DNA of 64,000 nucleotides from Candidatus Rokuibacteriota bacterium (GTDB lineage Bacteria; Methylomirabilota; Methylomirabilia; Rokubacteriales; CSP1-6). The stretch's first letter is position 1, and each line of letters starts with the position of its first letter. Shown in pieces: positions 25,644 to 34,972 of the stretch. Where the stretch lies: the NCBI GenBank assembly GCA_016184125.1, contig JACPDG010000064.1:1-64000 (forward strand), in the 5' to 3' direction. Both the position numbers and the translations under genes were made by a program. Below the pieces are notes generated by a model. It was given only the letters and a program-made list of their open reading frames with translations, was not told where the DNA came from and ran no database searches.

Positions 25644-27932
25644 GTGGGGACGTGGTCCCGCGCCGCGGTTGTTGCGCTCGTCCCGGCGGCTGTCATCGCG
25701 GTGGCGGTCCTCCTCGCGACGCACTCCGCCGTCGAGCTCGCACGGTTCGAGCGCGCCGAGGCGCAACGCTCGACGTACGTGGTCGCCGCCGGCCAGCCGC
25801 TCACCGCCGGCGTCGACGTCCGCGCGGTCGACCTCGCCACGACGCTCGGCCGGCTCGGGTACGTCGAGACGCGGGGGATGCCGGGCGCGCCCGGGCAGTT
25901 CCGCCGCAGCGCCGGCGCCTGGGAGATCGCGCTCCGTCGCGGCCGCCAGCCGATCGATCGCGTACGCCTCGAGCTTCGCGGCACGCGGGTGACACGCGTG
26001 CTGCGCAACGGGCAGCCGGTCGCGGACGCCGCCCTCGAGGCCGAGGTGCTCACGAGCGTGTCGGATCGCCCGGGCGAGGAGTACCGGCCGGTGCGCCTGG
26101 CCGACATGCCGATCGTCCTGCTGCGCGCGTTCCTGGCCGCCGAGGACCACCGCTTCTTCGAGCACGCGGGGCTCGACGTGCGCGGGGTCGTGCGGGCCGC
26201 CTGGGCCAACACCCGAGCGGGGCGCGTGACGCAGGGGGGCAGCACGATCACCCAGCAGCTCGTGAAGAACCGCCTGCTGTCGCCGCAGCGCACGTTCGCC
26301 CGCAAGGTGCGCGAGGCGTGGCTGGCGACGCTGATCGAATGGCGGTACCCGAAGGAGGTCCTCCTCGAGAGCTACCTGAACGAGGTCTACCTCGGGCAAC
26401 GCAGCGGCCTCGCGGTCCGTGGCGTCGGCGCCGCGGCGCGCGCGTACTTCGGCAAGGAGGCGCACCAGCTCACGCTCGGCGAGGCGGCCGTGCTCGCCGG
26501 CATGCCGCGCGCGCCGAACAGCTACTCCCCCGCGGCCAACCCCGCGCGCGCCCGCGAGCGTCGCGACTGGGTGCTCGGGCGCATGCGCGACCTCGGCTGG
26601 ATCGGCGACGCGGACCATCGCGCGGCGCTCGCCGAGCGCATCGTCGTGCGCGGCGGCGGGCACGGCCAGCGGGCGCCGTACTTCACCGACCACGTGCGCC
26701 AGGAGCTCGAGCGCGAGCTCGACGAGGGCGGGCTCGGCGACGTGCGGGGCGCGACGGTCGAGACGACGCTCGATCCGGCGCTCCAGCGGTTCGCGGACGC
26801 CGCGGTCTCGCGTGGGCTCGAGCGGCTGGAGGCGCGCCATCGCGGGCTCCGGCGAAGCACGCCGGCCGCGCGCCTGCAGGCGGCGCTGGTCGCGATCGAC
26901 CCCCGGGACGGTCGCGTCAAGGCCATGGTCGGTGGCCGCGACTACGGCGAGAGCCAGTTCAACCGCGCGACGCTGGCGCGGCGACAGCCCGGCTCGGCGT
27001 TCAAGCCGTTCGTGTTCGCGGCGGCCGTCACGGCGCGGCGCGGGACACCGCCGCTCACCGCGGCGTCGATCGTCACCGACGCGCCGATCACGCTGGCGGT
27101 GAAGGGCGAGGCGTGGAGCCCGCGGAACTACGAGGACCGGTACGAGGGCCGCGTGACGGTGCGGCGCGCGCTCGAGGCGTCGCTCAACGCGGCCACCGTG
27201 CAGGTCGCGCAGATCGCCGGCCTCGACACGGTGCTCGGGATCGCGCGTGCGCTCGGCATCGAGAGCCCGCTGGAACCGGTGCCCGCGATCGCACTCGGCA
27301 GCTTCGAGGTCACTCCGCTCGAGCTGGCGCGCGCGTACGCCGCCTTCGCGAACGGCGGCGGGCGCCCGCACGGGCCGGCCACCGTGCGGACCGTGAAGCT
27401 GCCCGACGGCACGGCGGCGGCGTTCGACGACGAGCCGGACCGCGTGCTGTCACCGGCGGAGGCGTACCTGATGACGTCGCTCCTCGCCGGCGTGGTCCGT
27501 TCCGGAACCGCGGCCGAGGCCCGGACGCTCGGCGCGAACGCCCCGATCGCGGGGAAGACCGGGACCACGAACGACGGACGGGACGCCTGGTTCGTCGGCT
27601 ACACGCCGACGCTGCTCGCCGCCGTGTGGGTCGGCTTCGATACGCGTGAGGCGCACGGTCTCTCCGGCTCGGCGGCGGCGCTGCCGATCTGGATCGACTT
27701 CATGCGCCAGGCGCTCGACGCGTACCCCGCGCCGGCGTTCGACGTCCCGGCCGGAATCACGATGACGGACGTCGACGCGACGAACGGCAAGCGTGCGACC
27801 CGGCACTGTCCCGTGGTGGTGCGCGAGACGTTCCTCACGGGGACCGAGCCGCCGCTGTGCGACGAGCACGGCGGCGTGGTGGATCAGGTGCGGGACTGGT
27901 GGCAGCGCTTCCGCGACTGGATGCGCCGCTGA
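25644..27932 (+). CDS. class A penicillin-binding protein, PBP1b-like
   Basis: 762 aa bifunctional peptidoglycan synthase. An N-terminal membrane helix (about 8-25) is followed by a UB2H-like segment, a GT51 glycosyltransferase domain (EDHRFFEHAG, GGSTITQQLVKN, and YLNEVYLGQ) and a transpeptidase domain with SxxK in PGSAFKPFVF, SxN in ASLNA, and KTG in AGKTGTTND. Length and order fit PBP1b rather than PBP1a. The GTG at 25644 precedes the membrane helix by a few residues; no good ribosome site distinguishes it. A long upstream open frame is a shadow of gvpF. Acts in the periplasm on lipid II. Confidence 0.9.
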   Translation: MGTWSRAAVVALVPAAVIAVAVLLATHSAVELARFERAEAQRSTYVVAAGQPLTAGVDVRAVDLATTLGRLGYVETRGMPGAPGQFRRSAGAWEIALRRGRQPIDRVRLELRGTRVTRVLRNGQPVADAALEAEVLTSVSDRPGEEYRPVRLADMPIVLLRAFLAAEDHRFFEHAGLDVRGVVRAAWANTRAGRVTQGGSTITQQLVKNRLLSPQRTFARKVREAWLATLIEWRYPKEVLLESYLNEVYLGQRSGLAVRGVGAAARAYFGKEAHQLTLGEAAVLAGMPRAPNSYSPAANPARARERRDWVLGRMRDLGWIGDADHRAALAERIVVRGGGHGQRAPYFTDHVRQELERELDEGGLGDVRGATVETTLDPALQRFADAAVSRGLERLEARHRGLRRSTPAARLQAALVAIDPRDGRVKAMVGGRDYGESQFNRATLARRQPGSAFKPFVFAAAVTARRGTPPLTAASIVTDAPITLAVKGEAWSPRNYEDRYEGRVTVRRALEASLNAATVQVAQIAGLDTVLGIARALGIESPLEPVPAIALGSFEVTPLELARAYAAFANGGGRPHGPATVRTVKLPDGTAAAFDDEPDRVLSPAEAYLMTSLLAGVVRSGTAAEARTLGANAPIAGKTGTTNDGRDAWFVGYTPTLLAAVWVGFDTREAHGLSGSAAALPIWIDFMRQALDAYPAPAFDVPAGITMTDVDATNGKRATRHCPVVVRETFLTGTEPPLCDEHGGVVDQVRDWWQRFRDWMRR

Positions 27933-27970
27933 AACCCTCGGAGGGGCCCCCGTGGAGTGACCGAGGGAAA

Positions 27971-28125
27971 TCGAGCCCCGGCCCGGGTTCCCCGGGCCGG
28001 GGGCGAGCGTTGGGGGGGCCATGTCGGGGCCCCCCTCACCGAGCGTAGACCCGAGGCGCGGCCCGGGTGTCCCGGGCCGCGTCCGAGCGTTGGGGGGAGT
28101 GGGGGGCCATGTCGGGGCCCCCCAC
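27971..28125. repeat. two consecutive G/C-run double-hairpin repeats
   Basis: Unit a (27971-28037) and unit b (about 28050-28125) sit between the convergent PBP and GGDEF genes. Each has a GCCCGGG..CCCGGGC hairpin, GAGCGTTGGGGGG, and GGGGGGCCATGTCGGGG-CCCCCC. The first hairpin arms differ from other copies in sequence but not in layout (compensatory change). Confidence 0.8.
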
Positions 28126-29274
28126 TCAAGCGGTCGAGACGGCGTTGCGTCCGCGGCGCTTCGCCTCGTAGAGCGCGCGGTCCGCGGCCTCGACCAGGTC
28201 GTCCGGGCTCTGCCCGTCCTCGGGCAGGGTCGCGACGCCGACGCTCGCCGTGATCCGCCCGTAATGAAACGGGTAGCGCTCGAGCACGCCGCACATGCGC
28301 TGCGCGTACGTGACCGCGCCGGCCCGCGGCGTGTTCGCGAGCAGGATCGCGAACTCGTCCCCGCCGTAGCGCGTGACGATCGTGAAGCTCCGCGACTGGT
28401 TGACGAGGAGCTGCGCGACCTCGCGCAGCACCTGGTCGCCGGCGGTGTGGCCATGCTCGTCGTTGACGTCCTTGAAGTAGTCGAGGTCCAGCGTGACGAG
28501 CGACAGCGGCTGCTCGAACCGGAGGTGCCGGCGGGCTTCCTCCTCGAGCCGGAGCTTGAAGTACCGGCGGTTGTACACGTCGGTGAGCGGGTCCTTGAAC
28601 GACAGCTCCTCGAGCCGCGTGTTCCGGATGGCGACGGCCGCCTGCGACGCGAGCGCATGGATGAGGCTCTCGTAGCGGGGGTCGAACGGCACGACCTGGC
28701 CCGAGGCGTCGAGCGCATTGATGAGCTCGAGCGCGCCGAGCACCCATCCCGACGGCTCCTGGAGCGGCACGACCAGCACCGAGCGCGTCCGGTACGCGGT
28801 CTTGGCGTCGTAGCGCCAGTTGAACCGGTACGGCGAGCTCTCCGGGAGGTCGTAGACATCCGGCAGGTTCACCGCACGCCCGGTCTGGATGACGTGGCCG
28901 GCGACGCTCGGCCGGTCGAGCCTCACGGGCTCGCCCTGGAACTGGCGCTTCATCGTGCGCTCGCCGATGCGCCGCGCGAGCGCGTCGTTCTGCACGACCG
29001 CGAACTTCAGCTCGTCGCCCTCCCGGAGGAACAACGTCCCCCCCTCCGCGCAGGTGATGCGCCGCGCCTCGGCGACGATGCGCTCGAGCAAGACCTCCAG
29101 GTCGCGCTCGCTGGTGAGCGCGATCCCGATCTGGATGAGCTCCGTCAGCAGGCGGGTGAGGTCCTCGGTGGGCATCAGTCCTGGGGCGCCGACGGCACCG
29201 TTCCCGTGTGCCGTCGTCGCGCTCGCGTGGGACGCGGGCTTCGATGCGTCGGGCTTCGTCAGCGCTGCGGTCAT
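28126..29274 (-). CDS. GAF-GGDEF diguanylate cyclase
   Basis: 382 aa cytoplasmic protein: GAF domain (about 50-205) and GGDEF domain (about 215-380) with an intact YGGDEF active site near residue 305, so it should make cyclic di-GMP. The position of the product-inhibition site (RxxD five residues ahead) reads RSFT, so feedback inhibition is probably lost. The ATG at 29274 is preferred because CGAGG lies 6 nt upstream; a GTG at 29289 is in frame. Divergent from the NtrC-type regulator gene. Faces the HD-GYP enzyme at 32209, which would degrade its product. Confidence 0.88.
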   Translation of the reverse strand: MTAALTKPDASKPASHASATTAHGNGAVGAPGLMPTEDLTRLLTELIQIGIALTSERDLEVLLERIVAEARRITCAEGGTLFLREGDELKFAVVQNDALARRIGERTMKRQFQGEPVRLDRPSVAGHVIQTGRAVNLPDVYDLPESSPYRFNWRYDAKTAYRTRSVLVVPLQEPSGWVLGALELINALDASGQVVPFDPRYESLIHALASQAAVAIRNTRLEELSFKDPLTDVYNRRYFKLRLEEEARRHLRFEQPLSLVTLDLDYFKDVNDEHGHTAGDQVLREVAQLLVNQSRSFTIVTRYGGDEFAILLANTPRAGAVTYAQRMCGVLERYPFHYGRITASVGVATLPEDGQSPDDLVEAADRALYEAKRRGRNAVSTA

Positions 29275-29460
29275 GAAAACCTCGAGCACGGAGGACGCAA
29301 ATGTCGCGCCAGAGCTTCGCGGCGGGGCCCTGGGTCAGACGCACCGCATCCACGCGGTGATACGAGGCAGTCACTCGCCTCCGAACATGGCCGGCGGTCA
29401 GTTCCGCTACAGCTGGATATTTTCTTAACGGCGGTGTGCGGTGCTAAACTTGCCGGGCCC

Positions 29461-30822
29461 ATGGATAGCGTCCTCGTGATCGACGATGAACGCAACATCC
29501 GGACGCTCGTGTCTCGCGTCCTCACCCAGGAGCAGATCGAGGTCCACGGCGCGGGGACGGGCAAGGAAGGGCTGGAGCTCGTCGACGAGGTCAGCCCGGA
29601 CGTCGTGCTCCTCGATCTCCGACTGCCGGACACGGACGGCATCCAGGTGCTGCGCGAGCTGAAGGCGCGGTACCCGGACACCGGCGTGATCATCATCACG
29701 GCGTTCGGTCAGATCGAGACCGCGGTCGCCGCGATGAAGAGCGGTGCGAGCGACTATCTCGAGAAGCCGTTCGAGCACCTCGACAAGCTCCGGCTCGCCG
29801 TGGGCCGCGCGCTCGACGAGGTGCGGGCGCGGCGGGAGCTGTCGCGGCTGCACGGGCAGGAAGCCGGCAAGTACCGCGCCGACCAGATCATCGGCGAGTC
29901 GCGCGCGACGCGCCAGCTGCGCGAGATGATCGCGCAGCTCGCGCGCAGCGAAGCGCACACGATCCTCATCCAGGGCGAGAGCGGTACCGGCAAGGAGCTC
30001 GTCGCCCGCGGGCTCCACTACGAGAGCGCGCGCCGCGCGTTCCCGTTCATGGAGGTGAACTGCGCGGCCATCACCGACACGCTCTTCGAATCGGAGCTCT
30101 TCGGTCACGAGAAGGGCGCGTTCACCGACGCGAAGGCGACGAAGAAGGGACTGATGGAGCTCGCGGACCGCGGCACGCTCTTCCTCGACGAGGTGAGCGA
30201 GGTCTCGCCCGGCTGCCAGGCCAAGCTGCTCCGGTGCCTGCAGGAGCGGATGTTCAAGCGCGTCGGCGGCGTGCGCGACATCAAGGTGGACGTGCGGGTC
30301 ATCGCGGCGACCAATCGCCCGCTCGAGACCCTCGTGCGCGACGGCAAGTTCCGCGAGGATCTGTACTACCGCCTGAACGTCATCCCGATCGTCATCCCGC
30401 CGCTGCGCGAGCGCCGGGAGGACATCGTGCCGCTCGCGCGGCACTTCCTGGCGGAAGCGAATCGGACGTTCCACAAGGCGATCAAGGGACTGACGGCCGA
30501 GACCGAGCGACACCTGCTCGGCTACGCGTGGCCCGGGAACGTGCGCGAGCTGCGAAACCTGATCGAGCGGCTCGTGATCCTCGGCACGGCCGAGTACCTC
30601 GAGGCCGACCAGCTCCCCGGTCAGTTCGTGAGCCGCGTCGAGCCGACGCCGGTCGTCCTGCCGGAGCGCTCGGCGAAGCCCGTCTCGCTCGCGACGGTCG
30701 AGCGCCGGTACATCGAGGCGGTGCTCGAGCAGGTGCACGGCAACAAGAGCGAAGCCGCCAAGCTGCTCGGGATCACGCGGCAGACGCTGCGGAAGAAACT
30801 GGCCGAGCAGCCAGCCGACTAG
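29461..30822 (+). CDS. NtrC-family sigma-54-dependent response regulator
   Basis: 453 aa transcription activator. Receiver domain (about 1-118; Asp in VVLLDLRLPD near residue 53, Lys in YLEKPF), sigma-54 AAA+ domain (about 140-365; Walker A GESGTGKE near 172, the sigma-54 contact loop GAFTDA near 220, Walker B LFLDEVSEV, arginine finger region LYYRLNVIPI) and a Fis-type helix-turn-helix (about 412-450, NKSEAAKLLGITRQTLRKKL). Phosphorylation should drive open-complex formation at sigma-54 promoters. One such promoter starts 150 bp downstream at 30973. No dedicated kinase is adjacent, so its partner may be any of the kinases in the window. Confidence 0.93.
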   Translation: MDSVLVIDDERNIRTLVSRVLTQEQIEVHGAGTGKEGLELVDEVSPDVVLLDLRLPDTDGIQVLRELKARYPDTGVIIITAFGQIETAVAAMKSGASDYLEKPFEHLDKLRLAVGRALDEVRARRELSRLHGQEAGKYRADQIIGESRATRQLREMIAQLARSEAHTILIQGESGTGKELVARGLHYESARRAFPFMEVNCAAITDTLFESELFGHEKGAFTDAKATKKGLMELADRGTLFLDEVSEVSPGCQAKLLRCLQERMFKRVGGVRDIKVDVRVIAATNRPLETLVRDGKFREDLYYRLNVIPIVIPPLRERREDIVPLARHFLAEANRTFHKAIKGLTAETERHLLGYAWPGNVRELRNLIERLVILGTAEYLEADQLPGQFVSRVEPTPVVLPERSAKPVSLATVERRYIEAVLEQVHGNKSEAAKLLGITRQTLRKKLAEQPAD

Positions 30823-30972
30823 TTTCTCGCCGCTGCGCGGCGCCGTCGTGACCGATGGCCAGATGTTCACCACGCCGAGATGCTTCGACCGTGTCGCCCT
30901 CCCGACGCGAAACGGTCGCGTTTCCGCACACCTGGGATCGAGCTGAGACGTCTGCATCACCGCGACGCGCTG

Positions 30973-30989
30973 TGGTACCGCCTTTGCTT
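30973..30989 (+). promoter_or_regulatory. sigma-54-type promoter
   Basis: GTGGTACCGCCTTTGCTT contains GG (30974-30975) and GC (30986-30987) separated by exactly 10 bp, with TTGCT a full match at -12. It lies 57 bp before the ATG at 31044 and immediately after the gene for a sigma-54 activator. Confidence 0.65.
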
Positions 30990-31043
30990 CTGACCCCGCC
31001 CGACACGACACGCGAGCCCGGAACCGGGGAGGAGAGGCGACCC

Positions 31044-32198
31044 ATGAAGCTGTCGCTGAGGAAGCTGGACGTCGGAGATGTCCCGACACTCGAGAGGCTC
31101 GTCGTCGAGAACATCGACGGGCTGGAGCCCGGGCTCCAGGTCGTCGACTCGCGGCTGCTGCTCGGACACTCCACGATCGACGTGGTCGCGCAGGACGCAC
31201 ACGGGTCGCTGGTGCTCGTCGCGCTCGGCGCGAAGGCCGACGAGGGCATGCTGCTCCGCATCGTCGACGCGTACTCCTGGTGCCTCGAGTACGCGGACTC
31301 CGTGCGCCGCTACTTCCCGGCGGTCACGCTCTCGGAGGAGCGACCCCCGCGCGTCGTGTTCGTCGCCGAGCGTGTGCCCGAGTCGTTCCACCGCAAGGTC
31401 AAGCAGCTCAACGTCCCGGCCATCGACCTGATCGAGTTCCGGCTGCTCGAGGTCAACGGCGTGCCCGCGGCGTACTTCGACCCGATCGCGCGCATCCGCC
31501 GTGGCATCGGCGCGGTCGTGGAGAGCGTGCCGGACCTGTCCGCGCGCCCTCGGGTCGAGCCCGCCGTGACGATGCCGCCCGTCCACGGCGCGCCCCGGCG
31601 CAACGGGCACAGCCCGAGCGTCGCGCGCCCGTACCCGATCGACGTCGCCTCCGCGCCTGTCGCGGTGATGGAGCCCCCGCCGGTCTCCGTGCGGGTGGTC
31701 GCGCCGGCGCCGGCGGTCGCGCCTCGCGCAGCCGCGGCGCCGGCGCCACCGCGCGGGATGGCCGAGCACTCGGTGAGGGTCGAGATGCCGGCGCCGGCGC
31801 CCACGGTGCGCGAGGTGATCGAGCCCGCGCCGGTGGAGGCGGCCGAGAAGGCGGACGTCCTCGAGGTCGCGGCGCCGGACGGTGAGACCGGCGAGACGCC
31901 GCCGGCGCCCGTCGAGACGGTGACCGCGGCCGCCCAGCCGATCGTGGCGCCGCTCGAGACGATGCCCGAGGAGCCAGCGGTCGGTGTGAGCTCCGGAGCA
32001 CCCGAGCCCGCACCGGTGGTGGCCGCCCCCGCCGCCGCCCGGAGCGAGACCCCGGCGGAGACCGCCGAGCAGAAGTACCTCTTCTCCGAAGCCGCGCGCG
32101 CGACGCAGATCGCCAAGGACTTCGGCATCGAGCTGCCGAAGGACGGTATGCTCACGCGGCAGTGGGTCGACTTCCTGAACCAGCTTGCCGCGAAGTAG
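31044..32198 (+). CDS. NucS/DUF91-like nuclease-fold protein with Pro/Ala-rich linker
   Basis: 384 aa. Residues 1-~150 resemble the PD-(D/E)xK-type fold of NucS/DUF91 proteins: LERLVVENIDGLEPGL, STIDVVAQDAHGSLVLVAL, a helix with YSWCLEYAD, then a second sheet pair. The position where the catalytic E-x-K normally stands reads VALGAK, so the acidic residue is missing while the first Asp (IDVV) is kept; it is probably not a nuclease. A ~190-residue Pro/Ala/Val-rich linker and a short helical end (about 340-384, LFSEAARATQIAKDFG) follow. ATG with GGAGGAGAGG upstream. First gene of a tight operon (10-bp gap, then overlaps). Confidence 0.6.
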   Translation: MKLSLRKLDVGDVPTLERLVVENIDGLEPGLQVVDSRLLLGHSTIDVVAQDAHGSLVLVALGAKADEGMLLRIVDAYSWCLEYADSVRRYFPAVTLSEERPPRVVFVAERVPESFHRKVKQLNVPAIDLIEFRLLEVNGVPAAYFDPIARIRRGIGAVVESVPDLSARPRVEPAVTMPPVHGAPRRNGHSPSVARPYPIDVASAPVAVMEPPPVSVRVVAPAPAVAPRAAAAPAPPRGMAEHSVRVEMPAPAPTVREVIEPAPVEAAEKADVLEVAAPDGETGETPPAPVETVTAAAQPIVAPLETMPEEPAVGVSSGAPEPAPVVAAPAAARSETPAETAEQKYLFSEAARATQIAKDFGIELPKDGMLTRQWVDFLNQLAAK

Positions 32199-32208
32199 GA
32201 CCGAGCGC

Positions 32209-33795
32209 GTGACCGCCGTCCCCGCGCCGCTGTTCGCCGTCGCCCCCGCGCCGTCCGGGGACGTGCTGCGGGTGCTCGTCGTCGACGACAACGCCTCGGT
32301 GCTCCGGTTCCTCGCCGCCGCCTTCGGCGCCAATGCGTGTCTGGTGTCGCAGGCGAGCACCGCGGAGCAGGCCCTCGAGCTCCTGCGGGGCGAGCGGTTC
32401 GATCTGGTCGTGAGCGACATCAAGATGCCGGGCCTGTCTGGGCTCGACCTGCTGCGCGCGGTCAAGGGACGCCAGCCCGGCACGCCGGTGGTGCTGATCA
32501 CCGGCGCGCCGTCCGTGAGCTCCGCGGTGTTCGGGCTCCGGTACGGCGCGTACGACTATCTGCCGAAGCCGTTCTCGGTGAAGGAGATCCAGGAGCTGCT
32601 CCACCGGCTGCGCTGCGACCAGCGCGAGGGGCGAAGCCAGGCGTTCCCGGCCGGGCTCACCGAGGAGCTCGACCGGCGGCAGTTCGGCGTCGAAGTGCTG
32701 TTCCGGATCGGCGAGCTGGCGCTCGGCGGCATCGATCCGTCGACGTTCATCGAGACCGTGCTGGGCTACACGATGCAGAGCCTGAGGGCGGACGGCGCGC
32801 TCATCATCCTCCGCGAGGAGGACGGCACGTTCAAGGCCACGCGGCGCGGCCAGCCGGTCCTGCTCGGTGAGCTGTCGAGCGCCCTGCAGGGCGCGTTCGA
32901 ATCGCTGCTGGCCACCGGCGGTCGCGAGGCGCGGCCGCTGGCCGCCGGCCCGGGGCTCGCGGCGATCGCCGCGCTCGTTCCCGGCCTCGGCAACTCCATG
33001 GGCGTGCTGTGTCTCGCGCGCGATGCCAAGGTCGGCGCGTTCCTGCCGGACGAGCAGGAGCTCCTCCTCGGGTACGCGCGCACCACGGCCGTCGCGCTCC
33101 AGAAGATCCTCCTCCGCGAGAGCCTCGAGCAGAACCTCGTCGACACCATCGCCGCGTTCGTCAACGCGATCGAGTCGAAGGACGTGTACCTCAAGGGCCA
33201 CTCCGCGCGCGTGTCGCTCTACTCCGGCGAGATCGGCACGGTGATGGGGATGTCCGAGGCGGACGTGCTCGTGCTCGGCCGCGCCGGGATGCTGCACGAC
33301 CTCGGCAAGCTGGTCATGCTCGACTCGATCCTTCGCAAGCCGGGCAAGCTGACGCCGGAGGAGTACGGCCTGATCCAGATGCACCCCGGCGTGGGCGACC
33401 GGATCCTCCAGCCACTCAAGTTCCTGGTGCCCGAGTCCCGGGCCGTGCGCCACCACCACGAACGGTACGACGGCCGCGGGTATCCCGACGGTCTGCGCGG
33501 CGAGGAGATCCCGCCGCTGGCGCGGGTCGTGACCGTCGCGGACGCGTTCGACGCGATGACGTCGGACCGTCCGTACCGCGGGGCGATGCCGCTCGCCGCG
33601 GCTCGCGAGGAGCTCCTGCGCGTGTCGGGCACGCAGGTGGATCCGACGGTCGTCGCGGCGTTCGCGGCGATCCCGATATCCCGTCTGGACGAGGTCAGCG
33701 CGCGCTACCACGAGCGGCGGGGGACGGTGGACAACCCCGCGCCGCTCGGCGAGACGGTGGTGTGCGCGCAAGCCGAGGCTGTGGTGACTGCATGA
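32209..33795 (+). CDS. REC-GAF-HD-GYP cyclic di-GMP phosphodiesterase
   Basis: 528 aa. Receiver (about 15-130; Asp in LVVSDIKMPG), GAF-like domain (about 155-300) and an HD-GYP domain (about 305-490) with MLHDLGKL near residue 363 and HHERYDGRGYPDGL, the full family signature for linear hydrolysis of cyclic di-GMP. The GTG at 32209 has AGGA about 9 nt upstream and avoids overlap with the previous gene; a TTG at 32185 is in frame. Its stop overlaps the next receiver gene (ATGA). Counterpart to the diguanylate cyclase at 28126. Confidence 0.9.
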   Translation: MTAVPAPLFAVAPAPSGDVLRVLVVDDNASVLRFLAAAFGANACLVSQASTAEQALELLRGERFDLVVSDIKMPGLSGLDLLRAVKGRQPGTPVVLITGAPSVSSAVFGLRYGAYDYLPKPFSVKEIQELLHRLRCDQREGRSQAFPAGLTEELDRRQFGVEVLFRIGELALGGIDPSTFIETVLGYTMQSLRADGALIILREEDGTFKATRRGQPVLLGELSSALQGAFESLLATGGREARPLAAGPGLAAIAALVPGLGNSMGVLCLARDAKVGAFLPDEQELLLGYARTTAVALQKILLRESLEQNLVDTIAAFVNAIESKDVYLKGHSARVSLYSGEIGTVMGMSEADVLVLGRAGMLHDLGKLVMLDSILRKPGKLTPEEYGLIQMHPGVGDRILQPLKFLVPESRAVRHHHERYDGRGYPDGLRGEEIPPLARVVTVADAFDAMTSDRPYRGAMPLAAAREELLRVSGTQVDPTVVAAFAAIPISRLDEVSARYHERRGTVDNPAPLGETVVCAQAEAVVTA

Positions 33796-34178
33796 GCACG
33801 CCGAGGAAGAAGGTGCTGGTCGTCGACGACGCGGGTCCGGTCGTCATCCTGTGCGTCAACGTGCTGCAGGCGCTCGGGTACGCCGTGAAGGGGGCCAACC
33901 GTGGCGAGGCGGCCCTCGAGCTGCTGCGGCGCGAGCCGTTCGACCTCCTCGTCGTCGATTACAAGATGCCGGGCATGAACGGCTTCCAGGTGCTGGCGGA
34001 GGCACGCATCGCGTGCCCGAACCTCCTGTCCATCCTGGTGACCGGACACGGCACGCCGGAGATCATGAAGGAAGCCGATAAGATGGGGTTCGACGCCATC
34101 TTGCTGAAGCCGTTCACCTCGAACGAGCTGCGCGGGACCGTCGAGCAGGTCCTGGCTGCCAAAGGACAGGACGGATGA
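33792..34178 (+). CDS. stand-alone receiver domain protein
   Basis: 128 aa CheY-like receiver: VVDDAGP acidic pocket, phospho-acceptor Asp in LLVVDYKMPGMNG (near residue 55), VTGHG, and LKPFTS. No output domain. Overlaps the HD-GYP gene and the following methyltransferase gene by 4 bp each (ATGA both times), so all are translated together. It may compete for phosphate with the receiver of the HD-GYP protein. Confidence 0.9.
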   Translation: MSTPRKKVLVVDDAGPVVILCVNVLQALGYAVKGANRGEAALELLRREPFDLLVVDYKMPGMNGFQVLAEARIACPNLLSILVTGHGTPEIMKEADKMGFDAILLKPFTSNELRGTVEQVLAAKGQDG

Positions 34179-34972
34179 TCTCCGACACGCAGGCAGGCGG
34201 CTCCGTGGCGTCGACGGAGGTGCTGATGAACTCGATGCTCGGCGGCCTTCGATGGGGGCTCGACCGCATGCTCGCGGTCGGGTACGGGGTCGCCTACGAC
34301 TACATCTTCGAGCGGTTCGGCCCGTACCAGACGCTGAAGAGCGAGGTGCTGGACCTCGTGGGGGCGTCCGTGCCGGAGGGGGTCAGCCGCCGCGACGTCC
34401 GGGTCCTCGACATCGCGTGCGGTCCGGGCAACATGACGATCACGCTCGCGGAGGCCGGATTCTCCGTGGTGGGCGTGGATCCCTACGGCGCGCTCGTCGA
34501 GGTGGCGCGGGAGAAGCGGCGGGCCCGGCACCTCGCCAACCTCGCGTTCCGGGAGGGCGACCTCGCCCGCGGCAGCGCGTTCGCCAGCGTGACGTTCGAT
34601 CAGGTCGTCAACATCCACTCGCTCTACCTCCACCCCGAGCCGCGGCGGCTGCTCCGCGAGGCCTGCCGCGTGCTCAAGCCGGGAGGGACCGCGATCTTCG
34701 TGAACCGCGCCCGCAGGATCTCGCACTGGTCGACCCTCCGCACGCTCCAGGCCGGCGAAGGGTCGCGCGCCGCCCTCCGGTCACTGCTCTGGGTGGCGCC
34801 GAACTCGATCTTCGAGGCTCTGCGCCGGCCCACCGGCGAGCCGCACTACTGGGACGAGGACGCCTTCGGCCAGGCGCTCCAGGAGGCAGGCTTCACGGTG
34901 CTCGGGCTCCGGCGGACGTTCCTCGAGGGCTCGAGCCTGCTGGCGCTCGCGCGACGGGACACCGGGGAGTAG
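34175..34972 (+). CDS. class I SAM-dependent methyltransferase
   Basis: 265 aa. Rossmann methyltransferase with motif I VLDIACGPGNMTI (near residues 77-89), an acidic motif II end in GVDPYG, and a post-I region FDQVVNIHSLYLHPE, followed by RVLKPGG. The N-terminal ~60 residues (RMLAVGYGVAYDYIFERFGPY) form a cap also present in the next gene. Substrate unknown. It overlaps the receiver gene by 4 bp and abuts the second methyltransferase (TAGATG), which suggests a signal-controlled small-molecule or protein methylation. Confidence 0.82.
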   Translation: MISDTQAGGSVASTEVLMNSMLGGLRWGLDRMLAVGYGVAYDYIFERFGPYQTLKSEVLDLVGASVPEGVSRRDVRVLDIACGPGNMTITLAEAGFSVVGVDPYGALVEVAREKRRARHLANLAFREGDLARGSAFASVTFDQVVNIHSLYLHPEPRRLLREACRVLKPGGTAIFVNRARRISHWSTLRTLQAGEGSRAALRSLLWVAPNSIFEALRRPTGEPHYWDEDAFGQALQEAGFTVLGLRRTFLEGSSLLALARRDTGE

